A stretch of 22,900 bases of DNA from Verrucomicrobiota bacterium (GTDB lineage: Bacteria > Verrucomicrobiota > Verrucomicrobiia > Limisphaerales > JADJPG01): the NCBI GenBank assembly GCA_016713365.1, contig JADJPG010000062.1, positions 1 through 22,900 on the forward strand, read 5' to 3'. Shown here in pieces: positions 1 through 8,679 of this stretch. The position numbers and the translations under genes are program-made. Position 1 is the stretch's first letter; every line of letters starts with the position of its first letter. Below the pieces are notes generated by a model. The model did not search any database. It was not told the origin of the DNA and was given only the letters and a program-made list of their open reading frames with translations.

Positions 1-62
1 CCGAGGCCGCTCGTACCGCCGATGACAACGATGGATTTGTTTTGAAGCGCTTCCGGTCGCAT
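1..62 (-). CDS. Short-chain dehydrogenase/reductase, N-terminal fragment (runs off left edge)
   Basis: Read on the minus strand from an ATG at 62-60, the first 20 codons give MRPEALQNKSIVVIGGTSGL. The next two bases (GG) would start the following glycine. This is the beginning of a Rossmann fold: a short beta strand (SIVVIGG) followed by the TGxxxGxG-type dinucleotide loop of the classical SDR family, here GGTSGLG. SDR enzymes are cytoplasmic NAD(P)-dependent oxidoreductases; the substrate cannot be inferred from 20 residues. No Shine-Dalgarno sequence is evident. The gene is divergent from the large exported-protein gene that follows, with about 60 bp between the two starts. The remainder lies outside the window. 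Confidence 0.7.
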   Translation of the reverse strand, partial: MRPEALQNKSIVVIGGTSGL

Positions 63-122
63 GTGTGATTTCGAAGCTACGGAACAACCGCGGACAGTTC
101 CAGCTTTCGCTGGAGGCGGCCG

Positions 123-2003
123 GTGGCAGGGACGTTGCTTAACTCCACGGCAATGATGTTACGAAGCTGGGAACGACGTTGCTCGAAGCAGTGTTGGGTC
201 GGGATCTTTTTGTGTCTTTGGACGTGCAACCTATTGGCTGCCACACGGGTTGTGGATTCTCCAACGGCACTGGCGATCGACGGACGCGGGTGGTTTCTCG
301 TGAAGGAGAGGCAGACGGGCGAGGAGTTCTTTACCCGGCAGGGAGAATTCGTCCTAGACGAGAATGGTTATGTGGTGACCCCAGACGGCTTCGTCCTCCG
401 TGGCGTCAGCGGATTCAATCCTGCACAGACCGAGAACGTGTTGATCGATTCGACCGGCATGCCGGCGGGATCTGATCCGAGAGCGTCGATGGTTTCGTTC
501 CGGATTCAGCCCAACGGCGACGTAATCGTCGGACTATCGGACGGATCGGAATTCATCCGTGCGCACGTCCTGCTTCAGGACTTTCGCATGCCGGCGAATC
601 TACGGCGCATCCTGCCGCACATTTACAAGAGCGTGCCTGAAGCGGAGGCGATCGGTGTGCCGCAGGTGCCCGGTTCAAACGGCTTGGGCTGGTTGAAGAC
701 GAACGTGGTCGAAGTGGCGGAAGTGCGATGGACGGTGAAGGGAGCTTTTCAGAGGCACGACCCGAGCGTTCAGGGAGCGCTGACGGTGACGGGGCTTCCG
801 ACGGACTTGGGCATACGCGGCGAAGGATTCTTTGTCGTTCGCGATCCGGCGACGTCGGAACTGTTCTTGACGCGCGTCGGATTCTTCCTTTGTGACGGCG
901 ATGGCTTCCTGCAGACCTATTCCGGGTTGCGAGTGCAAGGTTTCGTTGACTCGAGTGGAACGGTGATTGGCGACGTGATCATCGATGGGGCAGGGGCTCC
1001 GGAGGTCAGCGATCCAGGTTCATTCTTCGTCGGTTTCGAAGTATCGCGGGACGGGAGCGTCTGGGTGATGCGAAGTGACGGAACGAAATACGTTCGGGCG
1101 AAGATTCTGTTGCGCCACGTGGTGCATCCCGAGCGTCTGCGTTCCGAGGGCAATGGGCTCTACTCGGGCGTGAGTGACGCGGAGTTGGTGGATTGGGATG
1201 AGTCCGGATCGTCGGTTGGGTTGATCCATCAAGGCGCGATCGAGCTGTTGCATGTCACTCGGGACCTGGTGAATGACCGTCGGGAGATCGAGTTCTTCCA
1301 GCAGGGCGTTCTGCGGCGCACCGAGAGTGAGACGGATCTCGCTCTCACTGGTCGCGGATTCTTCGTGGTGCGAAGGCCGTTCGCCGTCGAGGAGTCGGTA
1401 ACGCGGCGCGGACGGTTTCGGGTGAACCGGGACCGTTTCCTCGTGACGCCTCAAGGCGAACGCGTTCAGGGCTATTCTGATCCAGGCTTCACTGAAATCG
1501 GCGACGTGAAGATCGATGACTGCTGTAAGCCGAGCACGTCCGATCCGAACTCGACGATGGTGGGATTCAGAATTGATACCGAAGGGGTGGTTTCGATCGA
1601 CCTTTCGGATGGCACGACCTACTCGCGTGCGCAGGTGTTGTTGCGTGACTTCGCTCAGACTTACTCGCTTCAGGCGCTTGGCGGCGCGCGGTATCGCGGG
1701 AATCTGGAGGCGCGTCCGAGCGGAAACATGTTCCCTCCGGGCACGCGCACTTTGGGGAAAATCCAGAGTCGCGCGCTTGAAGTGCCCACTCGGCCGCAGC
1801 GTTTGATGTTGCCGCCGTCGAGCGGAGTCCAGCTGTTCATCACCGGCGAACCGGGCGGTTCATACCTGGTGCAAACTCGCGTGACGAATCGCCGCTGGGT
1901 GACGATTGGTCGGGTGAAACTGGGGGCCACGGGTGAGGCGGATTTCTTCGATGTCTCGAATCGCAAGCGTTCCTATCCGGCGTATCAGGTGATCGCGGAA
2001 TAG
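123..2003 (+). CDS. Exported protein with three degenerate flagellar rod/hook-like (FlgE/FlgG) modules
   Basis: A 626-residue protein. The GTG at 123 has a GGAGG six bases upstream (112-116). ATG codons at 153/156 would give a more compact signal peptide: basic RSWERRCSKQ, then hydrophobic CWVGIFLCLWTCNLLA, cleavage near Ala40. Three modules follow at about 46-200, 226-380 and 404-552. Each has the flagellar rod/hook signature: ALAIDGRGWFLV, then TRxGxF..D..GyLvTp.G..vqG, then DPxxxMVgFrI..dG.v...SDGt.y.RAqvLLrdF. Modules end with rod-like tails such as GLIHQGAIEL. Residues 560-626 (ITGEPGGSYLVQT...) resemble the C-terminal beta-sandwich tail common on verrucomicrobial secreted proteins. There are no flagellar neighbours, and the signal peptide implies Sec export rather than flagellar type III export. 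The modules are clear; the function is unknown, perhaps a surface or periplasmic structural protein. Confidence 0.8.
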   Translation: MAGTLLNSTAMMLRSWERRCSKQCWVGIFLCLWTCNLLAATRVVDSPTALAIDGRGWFLVKERQTGEEFFTRQGEFVLDENGYVVTPDGFVLRGVSGFNPAQTENVLIDSTGMPAGSDPRASMVSFRIQPNGDVIVGLSDGSEFIRAHVLLQDFRMPANLRRILPHIYKSVPEAEAIGVPQVPGSNGLGWLKTNVVEVAEVRWTVKGAFQRHDPSVQGALTVTGLPTDLGIRGEGFFVVRDPATSELFLTRVGFFLCDGDGFLQTYSGLRVQGFVDSSGTVIGDVIIDGAGAPEVSDPGSFFVGFEVSRDGSVWVMRSDGTKYVRAKILLRHVVHPERLRSEGNGLYSGVSDAELVDWDESGSSVGLIHQGAIELLHVTRDLVNDRREIEFFQQGVLRRTESETDLALTGRGFFVVRRPFAVEESVTRRGRFRVNRDRFLVTPQGERVQGYSDPGFTEIGDVKIDDCCKPSTSDPNSTMVGFRIDTEGVVSIDLSDGTTYSRAQVLLRDFAQTYSLQALGGARYRGNLEARPSGNMFPPGTRTLGKIQSRALEVPTRPQRLMLPPSSGVQLFITGEPGGSYLVQTRVTNRRWVTIGRVKLGATGEADFFDVSNRKRSYPAYQVIAE

Positions 2004-2058
2004 CAGGTCCGCCAGTCTTTCCCTTGATTCCAAACCGACCGGGCGCAACCTTCTTCTT

Positions 2059-3873
2059 GTGCAATCATTACTCAGTCTCGTTCTTCGCCTGTGCATCGTC
2101 CTTACGATGTTCGTCACAACGCTTCGTGCGGATGTCATCCCGGCCAGCCGACTCGCGGCCGGCATCACGAATGGTTGGGCGGTGTGGGCGGGAATTCCGG
2201 GCGGCATACCGAAGGTGGAAACGATTTACACCGTGCTCACCAACATCGACAACACGGGCAAGTTCGATGTCACCGGTGCAATTCAGCGCGCGCTCGACAT
2301 GTGCCCGAGTAATCAGGTGGTGCTACTGCCGAAGGGTTCTTTCAAATACAACTCCCAGCTGCTGTTCCGGCGCGATGGGGTCGTGCTGCGCGGCGCGGGT
2401 GTGAAGGAGACCGTGCTCTTTGCGGACGCGGTGACGCCGGGCGCATCTCACATCTATGTCCGAAATCCGGCGCATGACGAAGGATTCGCGCGAGTGCCGA
2501 AGTACAATATTGCCACAGACTATCGCGGCGGAGAATCAAATCTGACAACGACGACGCGCCACGCGTTTGCGATCGGTGACTTCGTGTGGATTGATCAGAA
2601 GACGAACCACATTGGCGCGGAAGGTTACTTCCCGCACATGATCAACATCCACTCGTCGCCGGCGGGGAGCGATGGCGGCGGACAATGCGGCAGCTGGCCG
2701 TTGAGCGGTCGCGAGGCGCGGCCGTACGGACAGATGACCCGTGTGGTGGGTGTTTCCGACGGAACGAATCTCGTCATCCAGCCGCCGCTCATGGGCTGGT
2801 ACGCGAAGTCGAATGCGCCGCAGATCATGAAGATGACCGGGATCATCCAGCGCACCGGGATTGAGAGCATGACCATCACGAACACGCCGAACGCGGTGAA
2901 CCCTTATACGATTCAGGTGGCAGGCACGCATCAGTTCTGGCTGCAAGATGTGGAGCTGCGCTGCTCTGCGAAACGCCACGTCTATTTCATCAACAGCCTG
3001 CAAACGCAAATCGAGCGCACCGACATGAAGGAAGGGCGTTTCTCCGACGTGAAGTTTGATAACGGTCCGAATTACGGTCCGGATGCGGCCTACATGATCT
3101 TCGTCGGCTACGGCTCGTCCTGCTATCGCATCGTCGACAACATTTTTTCACGGTGCCATTTCGCGCTGGCGCATGAAGGCCCAAGCGCGGGCGGCGTGGT
3201 GGCCTACAACTTCGTGACGAACGTGATGTTTCCCAACGCGTATTCGGTCCAACCGGCGGGCGGTTATCACGCGGCGCATCCGCATCAGATTCTGTGGGAG
3301 GGAAACGTCTTTGCGAGCGGGAAGTTTTTGGCGGACGGCATCTGGGGCAGTGGCAGCGACTCCACGCTGTTCCGCAATCGCATCTCGCCCGGTCGTTACA
3401 ATGCTGGCGTGAAGCTGGAGCAGTTTCATCACTGCATCGATATCTGGGCGCGGCAGCATTACTGGAACGTGGTGGGCAACGTCGTTGGCGAAACGAACTG
3501 GCATAATTACATCGATCACCCGGATGGCGGCAGCGTGCAGGACGGTGGCGGCAAACTTTCCGGTCAACGCTTCGGTATTCGCGACGCGAACACGCTGCAT
3601 TACGACGGTCATGACCCGTTCGTGACGAACACGATGATCTTGAAGGAGAACTATTACTTCGTGAAAGCCGAGCGCTCGAAGGATTACGACAACGGCATTC
3701 CGCCCGAACAGGTCACGGGCCAGAAGCTTCCTGCGAGTTACGCCTATGGGGAGAAGCCCGCGTGGGCGGGGAATCTTCCGTGGCCGATGATTGGGCCGGA
3801 CGTGAGCCTCGACGCGACGAATCCCGCGATGCTGCGGTTCTACGGGCAGACGAATTATCTGCGCGCGCCGTAG
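2059..3873 (+). CDS. Secreted pectate-lyase-superfamily (right-handed beta-helix) protein
   Basis: A 604-residue protein starting at GTG 2059. This start gives a good signal peptide (hydrophobic LLSLVLRLCIVLTMFVTTL, cleavage after LRA, residue 24), whereas the next ATG (2107) would lose it. No Shine-Dalgarno sequence is visible. Residues about 66-121 (FDVTGAIQRALDMCPS..VVLLPKGSF....L.....VVLRGAG) match the N-terminal coil of Pectate_lyase_3/GH28-related proteins, where a cap is followed by beta-helix rungs. The middle has the repetitive Asn/Val-rich rungs (NVVGNVVGETNWHNYID) of polysaccharide lyases and glycosidases. The fold is confident. The activity (lyase, hydrolase or epimerase) and the glycan are not readable. 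It is convergent with a DUF1080 gene 17 bp away; both are exported, which suggests extracellular or periplasmic glycan use. Confidence 0.8.
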   Translation: MQSLLSLVLRLCIVLTMFVTTLRADVIPASRLAAGITNGWAVWAGIPGGIPKVETIYTVLTNIDNTGKFDVTGAIQRALDMCPSNQVVLLPKGSFKYNSQLLFRRDGVVLRGAGVKETVLFADAVTPGASHIYVRNPAHDEGFARVPKYNIATDYRGGESNLTTTTRHAFAIGDFVWIDQKTNHIGAEGYFPHMINIHSSPAGSDGGGQCGSWPLSGREARPYGQMTRVVGVSDGTNLVIQPPLMGWYAKSNAPQIMKMTGIIQRTGIESMTITNTPNAVNPYTIQVAGTHQFWLQDVELRCSAKRHVYFINSLQTQIERTDMKEGRFSDVKFDNGPNYGPDAAYMIFVGYGSSCYRIVDNIFSRCHFALAHEGPSAGGVVAYNFVTNVMFPNAYSVQPAGGYHAAHPHQILWEGNVFASGKFLADGIWGSGSDSTLFRNRISPGRYNAGVKLEQFHHCIDIWARQHYWNVVGNVVGETNWHNYIDHPDGGSVQDGGGKLSGQRFGIRDANTLHYDGHDPFVTNTMILKENYYFVKAERSKDYDNGIPPEQVTGQKLPASYAYGEKPAWAGNLPWPMIGPDVSLDATNPAMLRFYGQTNYLRAP

Positions 3874-3890
3874 CGGCGGTGGTCACTTGC

Positions 3891-4634
3891 TCAGGGCAGG
3901 GGACGCAGGCGCAGGTTGCGGAACTCGACGGGTGAACCTTCGGATTCGAGGCAGAGGTAGCCGAAGGCGGGTTTGCATTCGGTGCCGCCGGAGACTTCCT
4001 CGCCGTTCACCCACAGCCGCACTTCGCCGTTGATGGCGCGGATATAATAGTGGTTCCACTCGTTGAGTCCCTTGCTCAGGTTCTTGCGCGGAAAGCTACG
4101 CTGGCTTTTGGGCGCGACGGGCGGGAAGGGTTTCATCGTGGCGGAACCGGTGGGGAAGACGTCGCCGTTGGTGGTGAACCAGTCCGCCTTCTTTTTGTGG
4201 TCACGTTCGTACTGCTCGGTGTAGCCGTGATCGAGCACCTGGACTTCGATGCCTTCGGGCAGGCTGCCTTTGCCGGCTTCGAGATTCTTGATGGAGGAGG
4301 GAGTCGCCCAACAGAAGATGCCGGAGTTGCCGCCCGAGCGGAGGTGACGCCATTCAGCGACCATCTCGAAATTGGTGTAGAGGATATGGGAACGAATCAC
4401 GCCGACCGGTTTGCCCGTGCAGTGGGCTTGCCCACCGTTCCACGTCCAGGTGCCGGGATGACAGTTCACATTCGTAAAGCTCTCTTGGGTCAGCGTCTGC
4501 CAGCCGATACCAGTTCCATCGATGAACGCCTTGGGTGCGGTGGCTGTTTCCTGACTGACCGCGACGTGAGCGGTGGCAACGAGACTGAACGTGAGGACGA
4601 GAGCAAAGTGGATGCGCATGGCTATCAGATGCAA
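3891..4634 (-). CDS. DUF1080 family secreted protein (3-keto-disaccharide hydrolase)
   Basis: A 247-residue protein with a signal peptide (MRIHFALVLTFSLVATAHVAVSQ, cleavage near residue 28). Met6 (4619) is an equally possible start and gives a tidier signal peptide. Family landmarks are HLRSGGNSGIF at 97-107, EGIEVQVLD at 127-135, NEWNHYYI at 191-198, LWVNGEEV at 207-214 and the closing GYLCLESEGSPVEFRNL at 225-241. These are hallmarks of PF06439, a concanavalin-like fold now linked to hydrolysis of 3-keto-glycosides. The length is normal for a single-domain member, and the family is very abundant in Verrucomicrobiota and Planctomycetota. It converges with the beta-helix protein and diverges from the rhomboid gene. 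The exact substrate is not inferable. Confidence 0.9.
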   Translation of the reverse strand: MHLIAMRIHFALVLTFSLVATAHVAVSQETATAPKAFIDGTGIGWQTLTQESFTNVNCHPGTWTWNGGQAHCTGKPVGVIRSHILYTNFEMVAEWRHLRSGGNSGIFCWATPSSIKNLEAGKGSLPEGIEVQVLDHGYTEQYERDHKKKADWFTTNGDVFPTGSATMKPFPPVAPKSQRSFPRKNLSKGLNEWNHYYIRAINGEVRLWVNGEEVSGGTECKPAFGYLCLESEGSPVEFRNLRLRPLP

Positions 4635-4726
4635 CTGGACGGGTGCTTCTTCAATTGGTTTTCCGGCGGCGAACGGGAGTTTGATTGCGGGAACGGCGGG
4701 CGATCGCTACCCTGTGGCGTAGTAAC

Positions 4727-5641
4727 ATGCGTTTAATCGGACATCTTCCCAGTGAAACGGCGGCCAATACTTTTGGCAGTTTCCTGTCGTCTCAAGGCAT
4801 CGGGAACGAGACTGAAGCCGCGCAGGAAGGATGGGAGGTGTGGGTTCACTCCGAGGATCAATGGGAGCGCGCGAAGGAATTGCTCGGGGAGTTCATCGCG
4901 AATCCCGCCGCGCCGCAATACACAGTGAAAGTGGCGGCAGCGGCGACGTTGCCTCCGCCGCGCATTACCGTCGAGTTGAGGCGGCGTCGCGTTGAAAGTG
5001 GAGACGCTTCGACAGAAGCTCCAGCGCGGACCTACGCGGTCGGGATGCTGACGCTGGTCTTCGTGGGGTTGTGCCTGACAGTGCAGGTGCTGCGCGAAGT
5101 GGGTTTTGAGGATGGCGTGCTGCGGGAGCTGTTCATGACGGAGATTACGTTCGATGGAACCCATTTCCGCTGGCAGCCGGGTCTGACCGAGGTGGGGCAG
5201 GGGGAATTCTGGCGGCTGTTTACACCGGTGATGGTCCACGGGAACTGGCTGCATTTGCTGATGAATATGCTTTGGCTGCTGGATCTCGGCAGTCAGATCG
5301 AATCGCGCCAGGGAACGGGGCGCCTCGGGTTGCTCGTCTTGGTGACGGCAGTGCTGTCGAATCTCGGCCAGTATGCACTCTACAACGCGAACTTCTGTGG
5401 GATGTCTGGCGTCATTTACGGTTTGCTGGGCTACGCATGGGTAAAGGGACGGCTCGACCCGGCGTCGGGGTTGTTCGTGCAGAAGAACACCGCGATCATG
5501 ATGCTGGTCTGGTTTTTTGTCTGCCTCGTGGAGCTCATTCCGAATGTGGCCAACGGCTCTCATGCCGTGGGCCTGGTGAGCGGTGCTGCTCTCGGCGTGT
5601 TGATGAGCTTGCGGGTCTTGCGGCGCCGGACTTCGGCGTAG
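4727..5641 (+). CDS. glpG: GlpG-type rhomboid intramembrane serine protease
   Basis: A 304-residue protein. The start at ATG 4727 is chosen because residues 1-66 then align with the cytoplasmic N-terminal domain of E. coli GlpG (LPSETAANTFGSFLSSQGI..., then WVHSEDQWERAKELLGEFIANPAAPQY). An upstream in-frame start at 4685 would only add 14 unlike residues. Transmembrane segments begin near residue 103. Family residues present are HLLMNMLWLLDLG (His176, Asn180; oxyanion side), CGMSGVIYGLLGYAW with nucleophile Ser227 in GMSG, and ANGSHAVGL with catalytic His279, so the Ser-His dyad is intact. The enzyme cleaves transmembrane helices in the inner membrane; its substrates are unknown. It is divergent from the DUF1080 gene (about 92 bp apart), with no operon partner. 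Confidence 0.93.
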   Translation: MRLIGHLPSETAANTFGSFLSSQGIGNETEAAQEGWEVWVHSEDQWERAKELLGEFIANPAAPQYTVKVAAAATLPPPRITVELRRRRVESGDASTEAPARTYAVGMLTLVFVGLCLTVQVLREVGFEDGVLRELFMTEITFDGTHFRWQPGLTEVGQGEFWRLFTPVMVHGNWLHLLMNMLWLLDLGSQIESRQGTGRLGLLVLVTAVLSNLGQYALYNANFCGMSGVIYGLLGYAWVKGRLDPASGLFVQKNTAIMMLVWFFVCLVELIPNVANGSHAVGLVSGAALGVLMSLRVLRRRTSA

Positions 5642-5823
5642 TGCGCTGAGTAAGCTGTCAGTTTTCCTCATCTCCTCGTTAACGCGACTGCTCATCATTT
5701 GCTCTTGGCATCTCAAAAGCCGTCCCTACACTCACGCGCCGTTGAGGCCGTCCGCGCCGCACCAAAACGATTCCCGATTTTGGAACGCCAAAAATGAAGC
5801 CGGATGGCCCGTTTATTTATTAT

Positions 5824-7133
5824 ATGGACGTTAAATTGCCCAAGCTCGGTGAGAGCGCAGAAGGCGGTGCCGTGGTCAGCATCCTCGTAAAAGAGGGCGA
5901 CACAGTGACCAAAGGCCAGACCATCCTTGAACTCGAAAACGAAAAGGCCGTCGCGCCCATTCCGTCGACTGCGGCGGGCGTGGTGACCCAGATTCGCGTG
6001 AAGGAAGGCGATCGCGTTTCGGTTGGGCAAGTGATTATCACCGTCGCCGAAGCTGGCGGGGCGGCTCCCGCACCTGCTGCTGCTGCGCCGAAGGCGGCGA
6101 AACCGGCTGCCAAAGGGGCACCCGTTGTTCGCGCTTCGGTGGAAGAAGAACCGGAAGCGGAAGAAGCCGCCGATGAACAGGCGCCTGCTGACGACGTGGT
6201 TGAAGGCGGATTGCCGCCCGCCGCGTCGCCGGAGATTCGCCGCATCGCGCGCGAGTTGGGTATCGACCTGCGTCGCATCCGCGGCAGCGAAAGCGGCGGA
6301 CGCATCGTGATGTCCGACGTCCGTGCCTACGTCCAGCGCTTGATCAAATCCGCCGCTGCGCCTAAGCCGGCTCGCGGAGTCGCCGCTGCATCGGCCCCGG
6401 CACCGGTCGAGCAGATCGATTTCTCCAAGTGGGGCGAGGTTTCCAAGAAGCCCATGACGTCGCTGCGGAAGACGATCAGCCGTCGCATGGTGGAGAACTG
6501 GAATGCGATCCCGCACGTCACGCAGTTCGACGACGTGGACATCACGGACCTGATGGAGCTGCGGAAGAAGTTCGCGCCGGAGTTCGAAAAGAAAGGTGCG
6601 CGGCTCACGCTGACTTCCTTCGCCTTGAAAGCGGTGGCCACGGCGTTGAAGAAACATCCGATCTTCAACTCCAGCATCGACGAAGTCGCGAACGACATCG
6701 TGTTCAAGGAGTATTATCACGTCGGTCTCGCGGTGGACACCGAGCAGGGGTTGCTCGTTCCGGTCATTCGCGACGTGGACAAGAAGTCGCTCTTCCAGCT
6801 CTCGAAGGACGTGCAGGAAGTCGCCGAAAAGCGCGTGACCGCAAGGTGACGCTCGACGACATGAAGGGCGGCACGTTCACCATCTCGAACCAGGGCGGCA
6901 TCGGCGGCGCACATTTCACGCCGATCGTGAACAAGCCGGAAGTGGCCATCCTCGGCCTCGGCAAGGGCGGCTACAAGGCGGTGGTGAAGGACAAGAAGAT
7001 CGAGGCTCGCCTGCTCATGCCCATCGCAATCTCCTACGACCATCGCGTGATTGATGGTGGCACGGCGGCGAGATTCACGGTTGACCTCATCGCGGCGTTC
7101 AACTCCTTTACGGAAGGCGACCTGAAGGTCTGA
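5824..7133 (+). CDS. pdhC: Dihydrolipoyl acyltransferase (E2) of pyruvate dehydrogenase-type complex, frameshifted
   Basis: E2 core enzyme that transfers the acyl group from its swinging lipoyl arm to CoA. Numbered from ATG 5824 (MDVKLPKLGES fits the family N-terminus; ATG 5794 would add 10 residues), the lipoyl domain is 1-76 with the lipoylated Lys expected at 41 in ENEKA. An Ala/Pro/Glu linker follows, then the E3-binding domain (SPEIRRIARELGIDLRRIRG), a second linker and the catalytic domain, which ends with the active-site motif YDHRVIDGG. The reading frame breaks near 6827-6833. The first frame ends at a TGA at 6847-6849. Restoring one G (gaaaagGcgcgtgac) gives VAEKARDRKVTLDDMKGG and joins the rest, for about 436 residues. 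As read, the first ORF lacks the catalytic His. E3 follows after 49 bp. No E1 is in the window, so pyruvate is the likeliest but not proven substrate. Confidence 0.9.
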
Positions 7134-7182
7134 GCCGGTACACGCAACACTCGCATCACGAATCAACCGTCACTTTCACTAC

Positions 7183-8604
7183 ATGGATCCCATCAAGACT
7201 GAAATCGTTGTTGTCGGTGCCGGACCTGGCGGATACGCCGCCGCGTTCTACGCCGCGGACCTCGGCAAGAAAGTCATCCTGATCGAGCAGGACAAACGCC
7301 TTGGCGGCGTCTGCTTGAACCGCGGCTGCATCCCCTCGAAGGCGCTGCTGCACGCGACGGAGATGCTCGCCGAAGCGAAGGAGTCCGAGCATCGCGGCAT
7401 CAGCTTTCCGTCTCCGACGGTCGAGCTCGGCAAGCTGCGGACGTGGAAGGAGTCCATCCTTGGCAAGCTGGCGCAAGGCATTGAGGGCTTGGCGAAGCGC
7501 CGCAATGTGCAGGTAATCTATGGACGCGGTTACTTCGAAGATTCCCAGACGCTTCGCGTTGAAACTTCGGCGGGCCAGCAATTCATCAAGTACGAGAAAG
7601 CCATTATCGCCGTCGGCTCGAAGCCCGCGCTGCCGAAGGCCTTCGACCTCGGCAATCCCCGCATCATGACGTCGACGGAAGCCCTCGAAATCGAGGACAT
7701 CCCGGAGAATCTGCTCGTCATCGGCGGCGGCTACATTGGCATGGAGCTCGGCACTGTCTACGCGCGTCTCGGCAGCAAAGTCGTCGTCGTTGAAGCGATG
7801 GATGCCGTGCTCGCTGGTGCAGATGCGGACCTCGCTCGTCCCGTCGTCAAGCTGGCGGAGAAGAATTTTAAGGAGATTCGTCTCAAGACCAAGGTGGCGA
7901 AGATGTCTACCGCCGGGAAGCAAATCAAGGTGACCGTTGATTCCGGCGGGGTCTTGAAGGATGAGCTCTACGACCGCGTGCTGGTTTCTGTTGGCCGCGT
8001 GCCCAATGGTGCCGACATCGGCTTGGATAATACAAAAATAGAGCGCGACGAGAGGGGCTTCATCAAGGTCAACTCCAAGATGGAAACCTCCGACCCGCAC
8101 ATCTGCGCCATTGGCGACATCGCGGGCGGCATCATGCTCGCGCACAAGGCGCACAAGGAAGCGCGCGTGGCCGTGGAAGCCATCTGCGGCGAAGCCACTG
8201 AGTGGGGCAATGTTGTCATCCCAGCGGTGGTGTTCACGGATCCGGAAGTCGCGTGGTGCGGCCTCACGGAGACCGAAGCCAAGGCGTAGGGCCGTACGGT
8301 CGAAGTCGTGAAGTTTCCTTGGGGTGCATCCGGCCGTGCTTTGAGCGTGGATCGCACTGACGGTATCACCAAGCTCATCATCGATCCGGAAACGGAGCGC
8401 GTGCTGGGAGTGGGCATCTGCGGTCGTCACGCTGGCGAACTCATCGCCGAAGGCGTGCTGGCCATCGAGATGGGCGCGACGGCGCGCGACATCGCCGAGA
8501 CGGTGCATCCGCACCCGACCTTGTCCGAGACGATGATGGAAGCGGCCGAAATGTTCTTTGGCCACTCGACCCATACATTCATCCGCAAGAAGACGGCGGA
8601 GTAG
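7183..8604 (+). CDS. lpdA: Dihydrolipoyl dehydrogenase (E3), interrupted by an in-frame TAG
   Basis: A flavoprotein that reoxidises the dihydrolipoyl arm of the E2 encoded just upstream, passing electrons through a disulfide and FAD to NAD+. It shows the FAD loop GAGPGG (12-17), the redox disulfide in GGVCLNRGC (Cys44, Cys49), the NAD loop GGGYIG (181-186), the second FAD motif CAIGDIAGG (308-316) and, near the C-terminus, HPHPTLSE with the His/Glu pair at 444 and 449, numbering identical to E. coli Lpd. A TAG at 8287-8289 replaces codon 369. The frame continues unchanged to 8604 and encodes the whole dimerisation domain (GRTVEVVKFPWGASG...). Homologues often have Gln or Lys here, so a single C-to-T or A-to-T change explains it. 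If the TAG is real, the product lacks the catalytic His and should be inactive. Confidence 0.92.
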
Positions 8605-8628
8605 TCGGACCGAATCGATTTCAAAACG

Positions 8629-8656
8629 AAGGCCGCGCTGGTTTCAGCGCGGCCTT
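8629..8656. terminator. Bidirectional intrinsic terminator between lpdA and the ArsR/methyltransferase gene
   Basis: Perfect 12-bp stem AAGGCCGCGCTG / CAGCGCGGCCTT with a 4-base loop (GTTT). On the plus strand it is followed by TTTGTCGTT, and on the minus strand the stem runs into TTCGTTTTG. It sits in the 75-bp gap between two convergent genes, so it can end both transcripts. Confidence 0.85.
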
Positions 8657-8679
8657 TGTCGTTCTGCGGCGGGGGTCTG

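Noticed and set aside
4050..4736. Plus-strand open frame opposite the DUF1080 gene.
   Set aside because: Shadow of DUF1080, whose motifs and signal peptide are on the minus strand.
6825..6850. Programmed ribosomal frameshift in E2.
   Set aside because: No slippery heptamer or downstream pseudoknot was found, and E2 enzymes are not known to use one. A single missing base explains it.
8287..8289. TAG read as an amino acid (amber recoding) in lpdA.
   Set aside because: TAG ends several other genes here (at 2003, 3873, 5641, 8604, 18992), so it is an ordinary stop in this genome.
7156..8574. 472-codon minus-strand open frame opposite lpdA.
   Set aside because: Antisense shadow of dihydrolipoyl dehydrogenase. 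The sense strand has every catalytic motif.
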